This document shows positions 1-8,556 of a stretch of 64,000 bases of DNA, piece by piece. The DNA comes from Mycolicibacterium cosmeticum (GTDB taxonomy: Bacteria; Actinomycetota; Actinomycetes; Mycobacteriales; Mycobacteriaceae), in NCBI RefSeq assembly GCF_000613185.1, contig NZ_CCBB010000001.1, positions 62,001 to 126,000 of the forward strand, read 5' to 3'. The translations under genes were made by a program, and so were the position numbers. The notes beneath the pieces were generated by a model. It saw only the letters and a program-made list of their open reading frames with translations. It did no database searches and was not told the DNA's origin. Numbering within the stretch: position 1 is the stretch's first letter; each line of letters opens with the position of its first letter.

Positions 1-23
1 GTTGTCATCCGCGATCAGAAGTG

Positions 24-734
24 TCACGGCGCTAGCGTATGCGCCGGGCTCCACAACGGGTACCGACTGGTCGGCACCGTGTCGATGTCGCGGTCCGCGC
101 CGAACCTCGCCACACTGGCGGCCATCCGGCCCATCCGGTCGGCCAGATCCGCCTCGTCGGCCGCCCCGAAGAACGCGTACAGATCCGAGACGGCCTCGAT
201 CGGGAAGAGCTCTTCGACGATGGCGTCGATGCGCGGCGCCCCGTCGGTGAGCGCCCGCACCACCGTGTTCTGGGTGTACCCGAACGTGGCCTGGGTGTCG
301 ATCGCCACCGGCGTGTGGTCCAGATGCCAGCGGCTCAGCCAGGTGGCCTGGTCCAGGTCGGCCGGTCGGCGCAGCAGCGCCACATTGGCCAAGCCAGGGG
401 TGCGGGCGCCCGGCGGCCCGTCCGGGGCCGGCATCGGCACCGACTCGGTGACCAGATACGCCGCCAAACAATCACATTCGGCCGACAGCAGGTCGAGCGC
501 CGCCGTCACGGCCGTCCCGTAGTACTGCTGGGTCCAGATGCTGATCACCGCGACCGCCGGCGGGTCCAGGGTGGTCAGCGTCATCAGCGAGGCGCGCACC
601 GCGTCGTCGCGCACGTTGACCGTCAGGCCGGGCAGGCCCAACTCGGCCAACGCCGACGCGACCGGGGTGCGCAACCGCCGGCACCACTGCTCGTCCGCCT
701 CGGCGCGGCGCAGCACCACCATCACCTTTTCCAT
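24..734 (-). CDS. EthD-domain-like conserved protein
   Basis: The protein has about 236 residues if translation starts at the ATG at 734; an upstream ATG at 809 would add 25 unlikely residues. It has no signal peptide or clear membrane segment. A central stretch (DLDQATWLSRWHLDHTPVAI) resembles the dimeric alpha/beta barrel fold called EthD, whose characterised member supports ethyl tert-butyl ether degradation; most actinobacterial members have no known substrate. The gene is divergent from the FUSC gene at 836. The family call rests on this pattern only and the function is unknown. Confidence 0.55.
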   Translation of the reverse strand: MEKVMVVLRRAEADEQWCRRLRTPVASALAELGLPGLTVNVRDDAVRASLMTLTTLDPPAVAVISIWTQQYYGTAVTAALDLLSAECDCLAAYLVTESVPMPAPDGPPGARTPGLANVALLRRPADLDQATWLSRWHLDHTPVAIDTQATFGYTQNTVVRALTDGAPRIDAIVEELFPIEAVSDLYAFFGAADEADLADRMGRMAASVARFGADRDIDTVPTSRYPLWSPAHTLAP

Positions 735-835
735 CCACCGAAAATAACAACACCGGACACGTTCACCCGGGCGGCTCGGTAACGCCGAGCAGAACGCGAA
801 GAGGACCACAATGAAGAGGTGAGTGAGGCCGCAGG

Positions 836-2836
836 GTGAGCAGAGCCAGAGCCCTCGGGTTGACGCTGTACGAATTCGGTGCGGTGGCGCGCAGCCTGCT
901 CGGTGTGCTGGCGGTCGCGGCGATCGCGCTGTACCTCGGGACGCCCGGCGCGGCCGTCGCCGCCGGCGGCGCCGCCGCCCTGGCCGGTGCCACCGCCCTG
1001 CAGGACAGCCCGCGCAGCCGGATCCCCGTCGTCGTCACGGTTTCGGTCGAGATGGCAGTGGCAGTCGCCGTCGGCGGGCTCACCGGCGGGTGGACTCCCC
1101 TGTTCCTGGTCGCGGTGGCGGCGTGGTGTTTCCTGGCCGGGATGCAGTGGGCGCTGAGCGCCAACGCCGGCATGCTGGCCTCCGGTGCGGCGGTGCTGCT
1201 GGTCACCGCCTCACCGACGGCGGGCAGCGGCACCGCGGCGCTGACGTCGGCCGGTCTGGCGTTGCTGGGCGGGCTGACGCAGGCGGTGCTGATCGCGGTG
1301 TGGCCACAACACCGCTGGCGCGACCAGAGCGAGGCCCTCACCCAGGCCTACCGCGCCCTCGGCGCGGATGCCCACCGGCTCGCGACCGAGCCCGGCGCGC
1401 AGATCGACCGGATGCCGCTGATCCGGCTGCGTGAGGCCTTCACCCTCAGCGAAGCTCAGGCGCGGCGGCGGCCACCGGCCTACCGCGGTTGGTACGGACT
1501 GCCGGAACGGATCGCGGTGACACTGACCGCGCTGGGCCGCGAAGGCCCGCGGGACCCGGCCGCCGCGGACACCCTGCGCGCCACCGGGGACCTGCTCGAG
1601 CTGATCGCCCGGCGCGCGCATCGCCGCGAGGTCGGTCCGGCGCTGGCCCGCCTGGACGCGGCGGCGGACGCCACCGGCGGCACCACCGGTGTGGTGGCCC
1701 AGCGGCTGTACGATCAGCTGTCCGAGGCGGTCGAGTTGCGGTTCGGGCAGTTCGAGCCAGAACAGGTAGCCCAGTTGCGGCGACCGGGACTACCGCATTC
1801 CTGGGCGGCGGCCGTCGATCTGATGCGCGCGCAACTGCATTGGCGGTCACCGATCCTGCGGCATGCCGTCCGATTGGTGATCGCGGTGACCGTCGGGGTG
1901 GCGATGGCCCGCGCCAGCGGAGCCGAGCACGCGTACTGGATCGCGGTGACGGTTCTCATGGTGCTGCGCCCCGAGACGGCACACACCTACACCCGGTGCG
2001 TCGGGCGGATCACCGGCAATGCGATCGGTGTGGTCGTGGCGTCCACCGTCACCGCACTGCTGCACCCGGGTGGCCTCGTCTCGGCGGCACTGGCCGTGGC
2101 GTGCCTGGGAATCGCCTATCTCGGAGCCGAATTCGGGTATTTCGCGGTGAGCGCGGCGTTGGCGGCCGCGATCATCTTCTTGCTGGACGTGGGCGGGTCC
2201 GTCGACGCCGCCACCGTGGAACAACGCTGGCTGGCCACCATCATCGGCGGGGCCCTGGCGGTGATCGTGCACGTCGGACTTCCCGACAATGCCCTGGTGC
2301 GGCTGCGGCAACGGGCCGGCGAACTGCTGAAGACCGAGATCGACTACGCCGCGACGGTGATCAAGGCCTTCGTGCACGATGTCGACCATCCCGCCGAAAC
2401 GCTGTCGACCGCCTGGCAGCGAGCGGCCAGCGCGCGGACCGCATTCGAGGCGGCGGTCGGGGCCACCCGAACCGAGAATCCCGCGATACGCCGGTGGTTG
2501 CGCCCCTACCGCGCCTCACTGAACGCCGTCACCACCAGTTGCGCCACGCTGGAGTCCACCTTGCCCGCGCACCCGTCGCCCACCTTGAACCGCGAATTCA
2601 CCAGCGCCATCGACGGTTACGTCAAGGCACTGATGGGCAATCCGGCCACCCCCGCCGCCCCGTGGCGGGTGGACACCGAGCAACTCAACGCCGCCTCGGT
2701 CGCGGTCCGCGACGCCGCGCCGTTGCTGGGCCCCGACGACGGCCCGGCCCGGGTGCTCGTCGGCGAGCTCGCCACCATCACCCGGGTGCTCGTCGAGGTC
2801 GCCAACACCAGCCCGGCAACCCCGGCCGCCGGTTAG
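836..2836 (+). CDS. FUSC family membrane protein
   Basis: The product has 666 residues and starts at a GTG. Two blocks of membrane helices (roughly residues 10-130 and 340-480) are separated by a long soluble region, followed by a cytoplasmic C-terminal domain. This duplicated layout is typical of the FUSC (fusaric acid resistance) and aromatic acid exporter family. Members are thought to export small aromatic or other organic compounds across the inner membrane; no substrate can be read here. The 3' end overlaps the convergent thioesterase stop codon by 4 bases. No membrane-fusion partner is adjacent, as is usual in actinobacteria. Confidence 0.8.
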   Translation: MSRARALGLTLYEFGAVARSLLGVLAVAAIALYLGTPGAAVAAGGAAALAGATALQDSPRSRIPVVVTVSVEMAVAVAVGGLTGGWTPLFLVAVAAWCFLAGMQWALSANAGMLASGAAVLLVTASPTAGSGTAALTSAGLALLGGLTQAVLIAVWPQHRWRDQSEALTQAYRALGADAHRLATEPGAQIDRMPLIRLREAFTLSEAQARRRPPAYRGWYGLPERIAVTLTALGREGPRDPAAADTLRATGDLLELIARRAHRREVGPALARLDAAADATGGTTGVVAQRLYDQLSEAVELRFGQFEPEQVAQLRRPGLPHSWAAAVDLMRAQLHWRSPILRHAVRLVIAVTVGVAMARASGAEHAYWIAVTVLMVLRPETAHTYTRCVGRITGNAIGVVVASTVTALLHPGGLVSAALAVACLGIAYLGAEFGYFAVSAALAAAIIFLLDVGGSVDAATVEQRWLATIIGGALAVIVHVGLPDNALVRLRQRAGELLKTEIDYAATVIKAFVHDVDHPAETLSTAWQRAASARTAFEAAVGATRTENPAIRRWLRPYRASLNAVTTSCATLESTLPAHPSPTLNREFTSAIDGYVKALMGNPATPAAPWRVDTEQLNAASVAVRDAAPLLGPDDGPARVLVGELATITRVLVEVANTSPATPAAG

Positions 2837-3456
2837 CCCCTGGCCCACTTCGGCCGGATGAACACCCCCTCGGCCTGCACCGTGGGACCGTCCGCATCGG
2901 CGATCAGCCCGGCCGCGAACGTCTTGACCCCTTCGGTGCGCACGACCGCCGCCTCGATGTGCAACGCGCCCAGTGGGGTCGGCCGCAGATAGCGGACGCT
3001 GATGGTGCCGGTGAGCCTGGGACTGGTGGCCGGGCTGGCCGATTCACCGAGCACGTGATCCAGCAGCAGTGCGGCCACGCCGCCGTGCACATGTCCCGGC
3101 GGGCCCTCGTACGCCGCACCGAGTACGAAATCGGCGAACACCGATCCGTCGGCGTTGCGCTGCACGGCCAGTGGCGGCGCGATCGGGTTGCGCAGCCCGA
3201 TCACCGCGTTGCCCCACGGCATCCGGTCCCCCTCGGCGGTGAACCGGACACCGAACGGGCCGTCGAGCTGTTGCCGGCGCAGGATCGTCGTCGCCGCGTC
3301 GATGTGCGCCTTGGCCGTGGCCACCGCGTCGGCGCCGGCCTCCGAGCGGATGGTGGCATCGATCAGCGCGCGCACCGACTCGGTCAGCGGCCGGTAGACG
3401 GTGCGCAAGCGCTCGACGTCCTCGGCGCTGAGGTCCTCGAGGGTGAAGTCCAGCAT
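2833..3456 (-). CDS. PaaI-type hotdog thioesterase
   Basis: The product has 207 residues from the ATG at 3456. The second half is a hotdog domain: GHVHGGVAALLLDHVLG is the usual 'HGG' active-site region and helix, followed by TISVRYLRPTPLG. The first 70 residues form a helical extension seen in actinobacterial members. Such proteins hydrolyse acyl-CoA thioesters in the cytoplasm; the acyl group is not predictable. The gene is convergent with the FUSC gene (4-base overlap) and divergent from the GntR regulator at 3539, with an 82-base gap that could hold promoters for both. Confidence 0.8.
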   Translation of the reverse strand: MLDFTLEDLSAEDVERLRTVYRPLTESVRALIDATIRSEAGADAVATAKAHIDAATTILRRQQLDGPFGVRFTAEGDRMPWGNAVIGLRNPIAPPLAVQRNADGSVFADFVLGAAYEGPPGHVHGGVAALLLDHVLGESASPATSPRLTGTISVRYLRPTPLGALHIEAAVVRTEGVKTFAAGLIADADGPTVQAEGVFIRPKWARG

Positions 3457-3538
3457 GCAAGAACTAGAACATGTTCCAAGTGGCGTGTCGAGCCCCGCAA
3501 ACGGCACGCGGCCGCAAAAGTTCCTACGATGGCGTGGC

Positions 3539-4216
3539 ATGGCGGCACCACGGACAGACGGCTCGCGGCAAGAACTACCCGCGACGCTCGTCGACGTCGC
3601 CGGAAACCGGGTACGCGACGCGATCCTGAGTGGGGCGTTGAGCCCCGGCGAGAAGATCGTCGAGGAACAACTGTGCGCGGATCTCGGCATCAGCCGGGCA
3701 CCGCTGCGCGAGGCCTTGCGGCTGCTGACGCAGCAGGGTCTGGTGGAGCATCTCCCCCGGCGCGGGTCACGGGTCACCGACTGGTCCCCGTCGGACATCC
3801 TGCAGCTGTTCGACCTCCGGCAGGTCCTGGAGCGGCATGCCGTCGAACTCGCGATGCCGCTGCTCGACCCGGACTCCGCGCTGGCACCGGTCCGGTTGGC
3901 GCTCGATGACATGGCCTGTGCGACAGACGCTCTGGACCGCGACGACGCGCACCGCCGCTTCCACGCCGCGGTGGTCGGCCTGGCCGGCAACCGCCAGCTG
4001 GATCTGGTGCTGGAACCGATCCTGCTCAAACTGCAGCTGCCGATGGCGATGAACCTGCGCGAAGAAGCACGCCATCACCACGCCAGCGACGGCGTCGAGC
4101 GGCACCGGGCGATCCTGACCGCGCTGGAGTCCAATGACGCCGACACGGTCATCGCGGCGCTGGAACAGCACGGCCACCTGCGGTATCTGGACCTGACCAC
4201 CCGGGGCACGCGCTAA
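3539..4216 (+). CDS. GntR/FCD family transcriptional regulator
   Basis: The product has 225 residues. The N-terminal winged helix-turn-helix includes ISRAPLREALRLLTQQGLVE and the wing RRGSRV, and is followed by a helical FCD ligand-binding domain (about residues 90-220) with metal/ligand-type histidines. ATG 3539 is preferred over an in-frame ATG at 3455, which would run into the divergent thioesterase gene. The gene lies 57 bases upstream of the allophanate/biuret genes in the same direction. A perfect palindrome just before the next gene is the likely operator, so it probably controls that operon in response to a pathway compound. The inducer is unknown. Confidence 0.88.
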   Translation: MAAPRTDGSRQELPATLVDVAGNRVRDAILSGALSPGEKIVEEQLCADLGISRAPLREALRLLTQQGLVEHLPRRGSRVTDWSPSDILQLFDLRQVLERHAVELAMPLLDPDSALAPVRLALDDMACATDALDRDDAHRRFHAAVVGLAGNRQLDLVLEPILLKLQLPMAMNLREEARHHHASDGVERHRAILTALESNDADTVIAALEQHGHLRYLDLTTRGTR

Positions 4217-4253
4217 CACGATCGACACACAGTCGTACCGCGATCGCCATGAA

Positions 4254-4272
4254 TCTGTCGACAATCGACAGA
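4254..4272. promoter_or_regulatory. Candidate GntR operator (perfect inverted repeat)
   Basis: The core CTGTCGACAATCGACAG is two 7-base inverted arms around CAA. With one more base on each side it is a perfect 19-base palindrome ending one base before the ATG of the amidase gene. Its size and symmetry suit a dimeric FCD-type GntR regulator, and that regulator is the adjacent gene. Binding is inferred, not shown. Confidence 0.6.
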
Positions 4273-4273
4273 C

Positions 4274-5683
4274 ATGGGAACAGCCACCAACGGGCCGTCG
4301 ATCGGACCGTCGATCGCCGAGATCCTCGACTCGCACGCCGGCGGCACCGGCTCGCCGGTCAAGACCGCGGCCCGGGTCGCCGACGCCATCGCCGCCCGGG
4401 GTGACGACGGGACCTGGTTGTCCACCGTTCGCCGTGACGAATTGCTGGCCGCCGCCACCGAGATCGAGAACCGCCCCGGGGCACGGACTTTGCCGTTGTA
4501 CGGTGTGCCGTTCGGGGTCAAGGACAGTATCGACGTCGCCGGCGTCCCCACCACGCTGTCCTGTCCCGACTACGCCTACATCGCCGAGCACACCGCACCG
4601 GCGGTGCAGCGACTGCTGGACGCGGGCGCGCTCTACGTCGGCAAGACCAACCTCGACCAGTTCGCCACCGGACTCAACGGCACGCGCACCCCGTACACGG
4701 TGCCGCGCAGCGTGTTCGGTGCCGAACTCATCTCCGGTGGGTCCAGCTCCGGCTCGGCCCTGGCGGTGGCACTGGGCCAGGTGCCGTTCGCCGTCGCCAC
4801 CGACACCGCGGGATCCGGGCGCGTCCCGGCGGCCCTCAACGGGGTGGTCGGTTTCAAGCCCTCCCGCGGACTGATCAGCACCGTCGGGTTGGTGCCGGCC
4901 TGCAAGTCGCTGGACTGCCTCAGCGTGATGGCCGGCTGCATCGACGATGTCGACCGGGTTTTCGACGTCCTGGCCGGGCGCGACGACGGCGACCCGTGGT
5001 CGCGGGATCGCGGCCCACGGTACGACGGGGCGCCGATCCGGGTCGGGCTGCCCCCGGTCGCCGAACTCGAGTTCTTCGGTGACGACGCGATGCGCGCCGC
5101 CCACCTCGGATTCCGAGAACACCTGGAACGGCAGGCCGTCACCGTCGAGGTGTCGCTGGCACCGTTCCTGGCCGCGGGGACGCTGCTCTATCAAGGGCCG
5201 TGGGTGGCCGAACGCCTGGTCGAGTTCGGCGATTTCCTTGCCGAACACCCGGATTCGATCCATCCGGTGGTCCGCGACATCTTTCGCAGCGGCCTGAACT
5301 ACACCGCGGTGGACGCGTTCGCCGCCCTGCAGAAGCTGCAGGATCTCAAGGCCGAGGTCGGCCGGCTGTGGCAGTCCATGGACGTGTTGGTGGTGCCCAC
5401 CATCGGCACCACCTTCACCGTCGAGCAGGTGCTCGCGCGGCCCATCGACTGCAACACGATGCTGGGCCACTACACGCATTTCGGCAATCTGCTCGACCTG
5501 CTCGGCGTCGCGGTGCCGCTCGGGGTGACCAGCGACGGGCGGCCCTACAGCGCGATGCTGCTGGGCGATGCGCTCTCCGACGACACGGTGCTGACGCTGG
5601 CCGCGCAGATCCTCGACGAACCCCGGACCGCCACCGTGGCAGCCGGAGCCGCCACCGAATCGACCGTCAAGGAGCAGATATGA
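4274..5683 (+). CDS. Allophanate hydrolase, amidase domain only (AtzF-like)
   Basis: The product is a 469-residue amidase-signature enzyme. The Ser-cisSer-Lys triad is visible as K83 (GVPFGVKDS), the GGSSSGS loop near S158 and S181 in [15 protein letters not shown]. The block [19 protein letters not shown] is typical of allophanate hydrolases (AtzF and the urea amidolyase amidase domain), which convert allophanate to ammonia and carbon dioxide. Classical AtzF is about 600 residues; the C-terminal domain is absent here and there is no remnant downstream. The stop overlaps the next ATG (ATGA), so the genes are translationally coupled. The pairing with a biuret-hydrolase-like enzyme supports allophanate as substrate. 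Confidence 0.8.
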   Translation: MGTATNGPSIGPSIAEILDSHAGGTGSPVKTAARVADAIAARGDDGTWLSTVRRDELLAAATEIENRPGARTLPLYGVPFGVKDSIDVAGVPTTLSCPDYAYIAEHTAPAVQRLLDAGALYVGKTNLDQFATGLNGTRTPYTVPRSVFGAELISGGSSSGSALAVALGQVPFAVATDTAGSGRVPAALNGVVGFKPSRGLISTVGLVPACKSLDCLSVMAGCIDDVDRVFDVLAGRDDGDPWSRDRGPRYDGAPIRVGLPPVAELEFFGDDAMRAAHLGFREHLERQAVTVEVSLAPFLAAGTLLYQGPWVAERLVEFGDFLAEHPDSIHPVVRDIFRSGLNYTAVDAFAALQKLQDLKAEVGRLWQSMDVLVVPTIGTTFTVEQVLARPIDCNTMLGHYTHFGNLLDLLGVAVPLGVTSDGRPYSAMLLGDALSDDTVLTLAAQILDEPRTATVAAGAATESTVKEQI

Positions 5684-6402
5684 CAGCCCAGCGCGCAGCC
5701 GAAGGCGGATCGCCCATGTCTGTGTCCGTCCCCGCCGAACCGTCGGCGTTCACGCTGGAGCCGGGCCGGACGGCGTTGATCGTCATCGACATGCAGCGCG
5801 ATTTCCTGCTGCCCGGGGGTTTCGGCGAGAGCCTGGGCAACGACGTGGACCAATTGCTCAAGGTGGTCCCGCCGCTGGCGGCGCTGATCGCCGCCGCCCG
5901 CGAGGCCGGAATCCTGGTCGTCCACACCAGAGAAGGTCACGTCGCCGACCTCTCGGACTGCCCGCCCGCCAAACTCCATCGCGGTGCCCCGTCGAAGCGG
6001 ATCGGCGACCCGGGCAAGTACGGGCGCATCCTGATCCGCGGCGAGTACGGTCACGACATCGTCGACGAACTCGCCCCGATCGACGGGGAGGTGGTCATCG
6101 ACAAGCCCGGCAAGGGCGCGTTCTACGCCACCGAACTGCAGGACGTGCTGACCGGTGCGGGCATCACCCAGCTGCTCGTCACCGGCGTCACCACGGAGGT
6201 GTGCGTGCACACCACGACGCGGGAGGCCAACGATCGCGGCTACGAATGCCTGGTCGTATCCGACTGCGTCGGTTCGTATTTCCCGGAGTTCCAGCGGGTG
6301 GGGCTGGAGATGATCAAGGCCCAGGGGGGCATTTTCGGGTGGGTCGCCGACACCGCGGCGGTCATTCCCGCGTTGCAACAACTCACCACGAACGCCGCCT
6401 GA
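5680..6402 (+). CDS. biuH: Isochorismatase-family cysteine hydrolase, probable biuret amidohydrolase
   Basis: The product has 240 residues, starting at the ATG that overlaps the amidase stop; ATG 5716 is an alternative. The fold shows the catalytic Asp in [11 protein letters not shown] (D37), Lys in DKPGKGAFY (K142 or K145) and Cys in [12 protein letters not shown] (C175), the Asp-Lys-Cys triad of the family. The blocks [26 protein letters not shown] and [12 protein letters not shown] resemble characterised biuret hydrolases, which split biuret into allophanate and ammonia. The product would feed the upstream allophanate hydrolase. Other ureido compounds remain possible, as no cyanuric acid hydrolase is nearby. 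The symbol is by similarity. Confidence 0.72.
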   Translation: MTAQRAAEGGSPMSVSVPAEPSAFTLEPGRTALIVIDMQRDFLLPGGFGESLGNDVDQLLKVVPPLAALIAAAREAGILVVHTREGHVADLSDCPPAKLHRGAPSKRIGDPGKYGRILIRGEYGHDIVDELAPIDGEVVIDKPGKGAFYATELQDVLTGAGITQLLVTGVTTEVCVHTTTREANDRGYECLVVSDCVGSYFPEFQRVGLEMIKAQGGIFGWVADTAAVIPALQQLTTNAA

Positions 6403-6426
6403 GCGTCCGCCCGAAAGGATCCAGCC

Positions 6427-8034
6427 ATGTCCACCGACGTCACCGATCCCCCCGCCAGCTCCGATCCCCCGGCCGAGAAGGCCGCACCGGGGTTGTCCAT
6501 TCCCTGGTGGACCCGAGGCGACACCAACGCGTTCTTCGGACTCGGCTTCAACATCCTGGTCAACGTCCTCACCTTGACCGGGTTGATGATCGGCGTGGTC
6601 AACGTGCCACCGGGTGACGTACTGGGCACCATCCTGCCCGCGCTTGGCGTGGCGCTGATCCTCGGCAATCTGTACTACACGTTCCTGGCCCGCCGGCTGG
6701 CCCGGCGCGAGAACCGCACAGACGTCACGGCTTTGCCGTACGGCCCGAGCGTGCCGCACATGTTCATCGTGGTGTTCGTCGTCATGCTGCCGGTGTACCT
6801 GAACACCAAGGACGCGATGGCGGCCTGGCAGGCCGGGCTGGCCTGGGCGTTCATGATCGGCGTCATCGTGATGATCGGCGCCTTCGTCGGACCGTATATT
6901 CGCAAACTGACCCCGCGTGCGGCGATGCTGGGCACTCTGGCCGGCATCTCGATCACCTTCATCTCCATGCGGCCGGCCGCCCAGATGTGGGAGGCCGCCT
7001 GGATCGGCCTGCCGGTGCTCGCGATCATCTTGATCGGGTTCTTCACCGATATGAAGCTGCCGTTCGGCATCCCGGTCGGGCTGGCCGCCCTGCTGGTCGG
7101 CACGGCCATCGGGTGGATCGGCGGGTTCATGTCGGCACCCGATGTGGGACAGGCCGTTTCGGATATCGCGATCGGCATCCCCGACCTGCGGGTGGACATG
7201 CTGTTCTCCGGACTGTCGCATCTGGCCCCGCTGTTGGGCACCGCGATACCGCTGGGCGTCTACAACTTCACCGAGGCGATGAGCAACGTGGAGAGCGCGG
7301 CCGCCGCGGGTGACAACTACAACCTGCGCAGTGTGCTGCTGGCCGACGGTGCCGGCGCGGTGATCGGTTCGGCGTTCGGCTCGCCGTTCCCACCCGCGGT
7401 GTACATCGGCCACCCCGGCTGGAAGGACGCCGGCGGCCGGGCCGGCTACTCGCTGGCCAGTGGTGTGGTCATCGGCATCTTCTGCTTCCTCGGCCTGTTC
7501 GGCGTGTTGGATGCGCTGTTGCCGGTGCCCGCGATCGTGCCGATCCTGCTCTACATCGGTCTGCTGATCGGGGCGCAGGCGTTCCAGGCGGTGCCGCGGC
7601 TGCACGCCGTCGCCGTCGTCGCCGCCCTGCTGCCCAACCTGGCGCAGTGGGCCAGCGGGCTGGTCGACAACGCGCTGAACGCGGCCGGGACCTCGGCCTC
7701 GGCGGTCGGACTGGACAAACTCAACGGCGCCGGCGTGGTCTACGAGGGCCTGCAGACCCTGGGCGAGGGCGCGGTGCTGGTCGGCCTGATCCTGGGCACC
7801 ATGGTGACGTTCATCCTGGAGAAGAAGTTTCTCTATGCGGCACTCGCCTCGGTGGTCGGTGCGGCCCTGTCCTTCATCGGCCTGATCCACGCCCCCGAGG
7901 TGGCCTGGGCCGCCAATCCGCAAGTCGCCCTGGGCTATCTGTTCTTCGGGATCATCTGTGCGGCCTACTCGCTGCTGCCGGGCTCGAAGGACCCGGTCAC
8001 CGTCGACGAGTCCGATATCGTCGCCGGCCATTAG
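6427..8034 (+). CDS. NCS2/AzgA-like purine-uracil type permease
   Basis: The product is a 535-residue polytopic membrane protein with about 12-14 hydrophobic segments and a hydrophilic N-terminus of about 30 residues. Motifs such as WWTRGDTNAFFGLGFN and RTDVTALPYGPSVP belong to the xanthine/uracil/adenine permease superfamily (COG2252-like group). A Shine-Dalgarno (GAAAGGA) sits just upstream, and the gene lies 24 bases after the hydrolase, so it is the third cistron of the operon. In this context it likely imports biuret, a ureide or a related heterocycle. The assignment of substrate is inference. Confidence 0.82.
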   Translation: MSTDVTDPPASSDPPAEKAAPGLSIPWWTRGDTNAFFGLGFNILVNVLTLTGLMIGVVNVPPGDVLGTILPALGVALILGNLYYTFLARRLARRENRTDVTALPYGPSVPHMFIVVFVVMLPVYLNTKDAMAAWQAGLAWAFMIGVIVMIGAFVGPYIRKLTPRAAMLGTLAGISITFISMRPAAQMWEAAWIGLPVLAIILIGFFTDMKLPFGIPVGLAALLVGTAIGWIGGFMSAPDVGQAVSDIAIGIPDLRVDMLFSGLSHLAPLLGTAIPLGVYNFTEAMSNVESAAAAGDNYNLRSVLLADGAGAVIGSAFGSPFPPAVYIGHPGWKDAGGRAGYSLASGVVIGIFCFLGLFGVLDALLPVPAIVPILLYIGLLIGAQAFQAVPRLHAVAVVAALLPNLAQWASGLVDNALNAAGTSASAVGLDKLNGAGVVYEGLQTLGEGAVLVGLILGTMVTFILEKKFLYAALASVVGAALSFIGLIHAPEVAWAANPQVALGYLFFGIICAAYSLLPGSKDPVTVDESDIVAGH

Positions 8035-8035
8035 C

Positions 8036-8084
8036 GATTTGTGCACGTTCGGTCACGCTGACCGTTACCGAACGTGCACAAATC
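8036..8084. terminator. Perfect 18-bp inverted repeat between convergent genes
   Basis: The arms GATTTGTGCACGTTCGGT (8036-8053) and its exact complement (8067-8084) flank a 13-base loop. It starts right after the permease stop codon and touches the stop codon of the convergent cupin gene at 8083, so it probably acts as a bidirectional terminator. There is no T-run, which is common for mycobacterial terminators. Confidence 0.6.
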
Positions 8085-8466
8085 ACACAGGGACGAACGG
8101 GACCTCGGCGCCGGGCGCGAGCACGACGTACATCCGGCGCCACGGGTCGGCGCCGACGAGTTCCCATTGGTGGCCCGTCCCGGTGGTGTCCTCGGCCAAC
8201 AGCACGTCACCGGGGTGCAGCAGGAACGTCTCCTCGTCGCGGGTGCAGAACCGCAGCGTGCCGGCCAGGGTCACCACCAGCTGACGCACCGGCGCGGTGT
8301 GCCAGGCCAGCGATCCGCCGCCCGCGGTCTCCTCCACCGTGACATGGGCGGCCGCCATCGCCGCCGACACCAGATCCGCGTTGCGGCCGGGTGTCATGTC
8401 CAGCGTGCCCACGTCCACATGCGAGCCACCGTCAGCACCGGTCCACAACCGCACACATCGGATCAT
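8083..8466 (-). CDS. Small cupin-domain protein
   Basis: The product has 127 residues from ATG 8466 (GTG/ATG starts up to 8511 are possible). A single cupin barrel is suggested by LAWHTAPVRQLVVTLAGTLRF and LLHPGDVLLAEDTTGTGHQWE, including glycines at the turns and candidate metal-ligand histidines (the H of WHT and the H of TGHQWE). No DNA-binding domain is attached. Single-domain cupins range from enzymes to ligand sensors. The function is unknown. The gene is divergent from the TPR protein gene. Confidence 0.7.
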   Translation of the reverse strand: MIRCVRLWTGADGGSHVDVGTLDMTPGRNADLVSAAMAAAHVTVEETAGGGSLAWHTAPVRQLVVTLAGTLRFCTRDEETFLLHPGDVLLAEDTTGTGHQWELVGADPWRRMYVVLAPGAEVPFVPV

Positions 8467-8556
8467 GGCGCTCACGGTAGTCGCCGGCCCGTCGTTCGGC
8501 TCACGCATCTGCACAACGCTTCTCGCCGCGGCCGCCGCTGAATTAACGTGCGTGCG

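Noticed and set aside
3767..5479. Minus-strand open frame (570 codons) opposite GntR and amidase genes
   Set aside because: Compositional shadow; no start context and no family.
5200..5679. In-frame N-terminal extension of the biuret-hydrolase-like protein
   Set aside because: It overlaps the amidase gene entirely, has non-protein-like composition, and the overlapping ATGA start at 5680 fits the family length.
5545..8046. Long minus-strand open frame (833 codons) opposite the hydrolase and permease genes
   Set aside because: It is Arg/Gly/His-rich, has no domain, and lies opposite genes with clear families. Such frames arise from GC-rich third positions.
8036..8084. Transcription-factor operator for the cupin gene
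   Set aside because: It is at the 3' ends of two convergent genes, not near a start, so termination is more likely.
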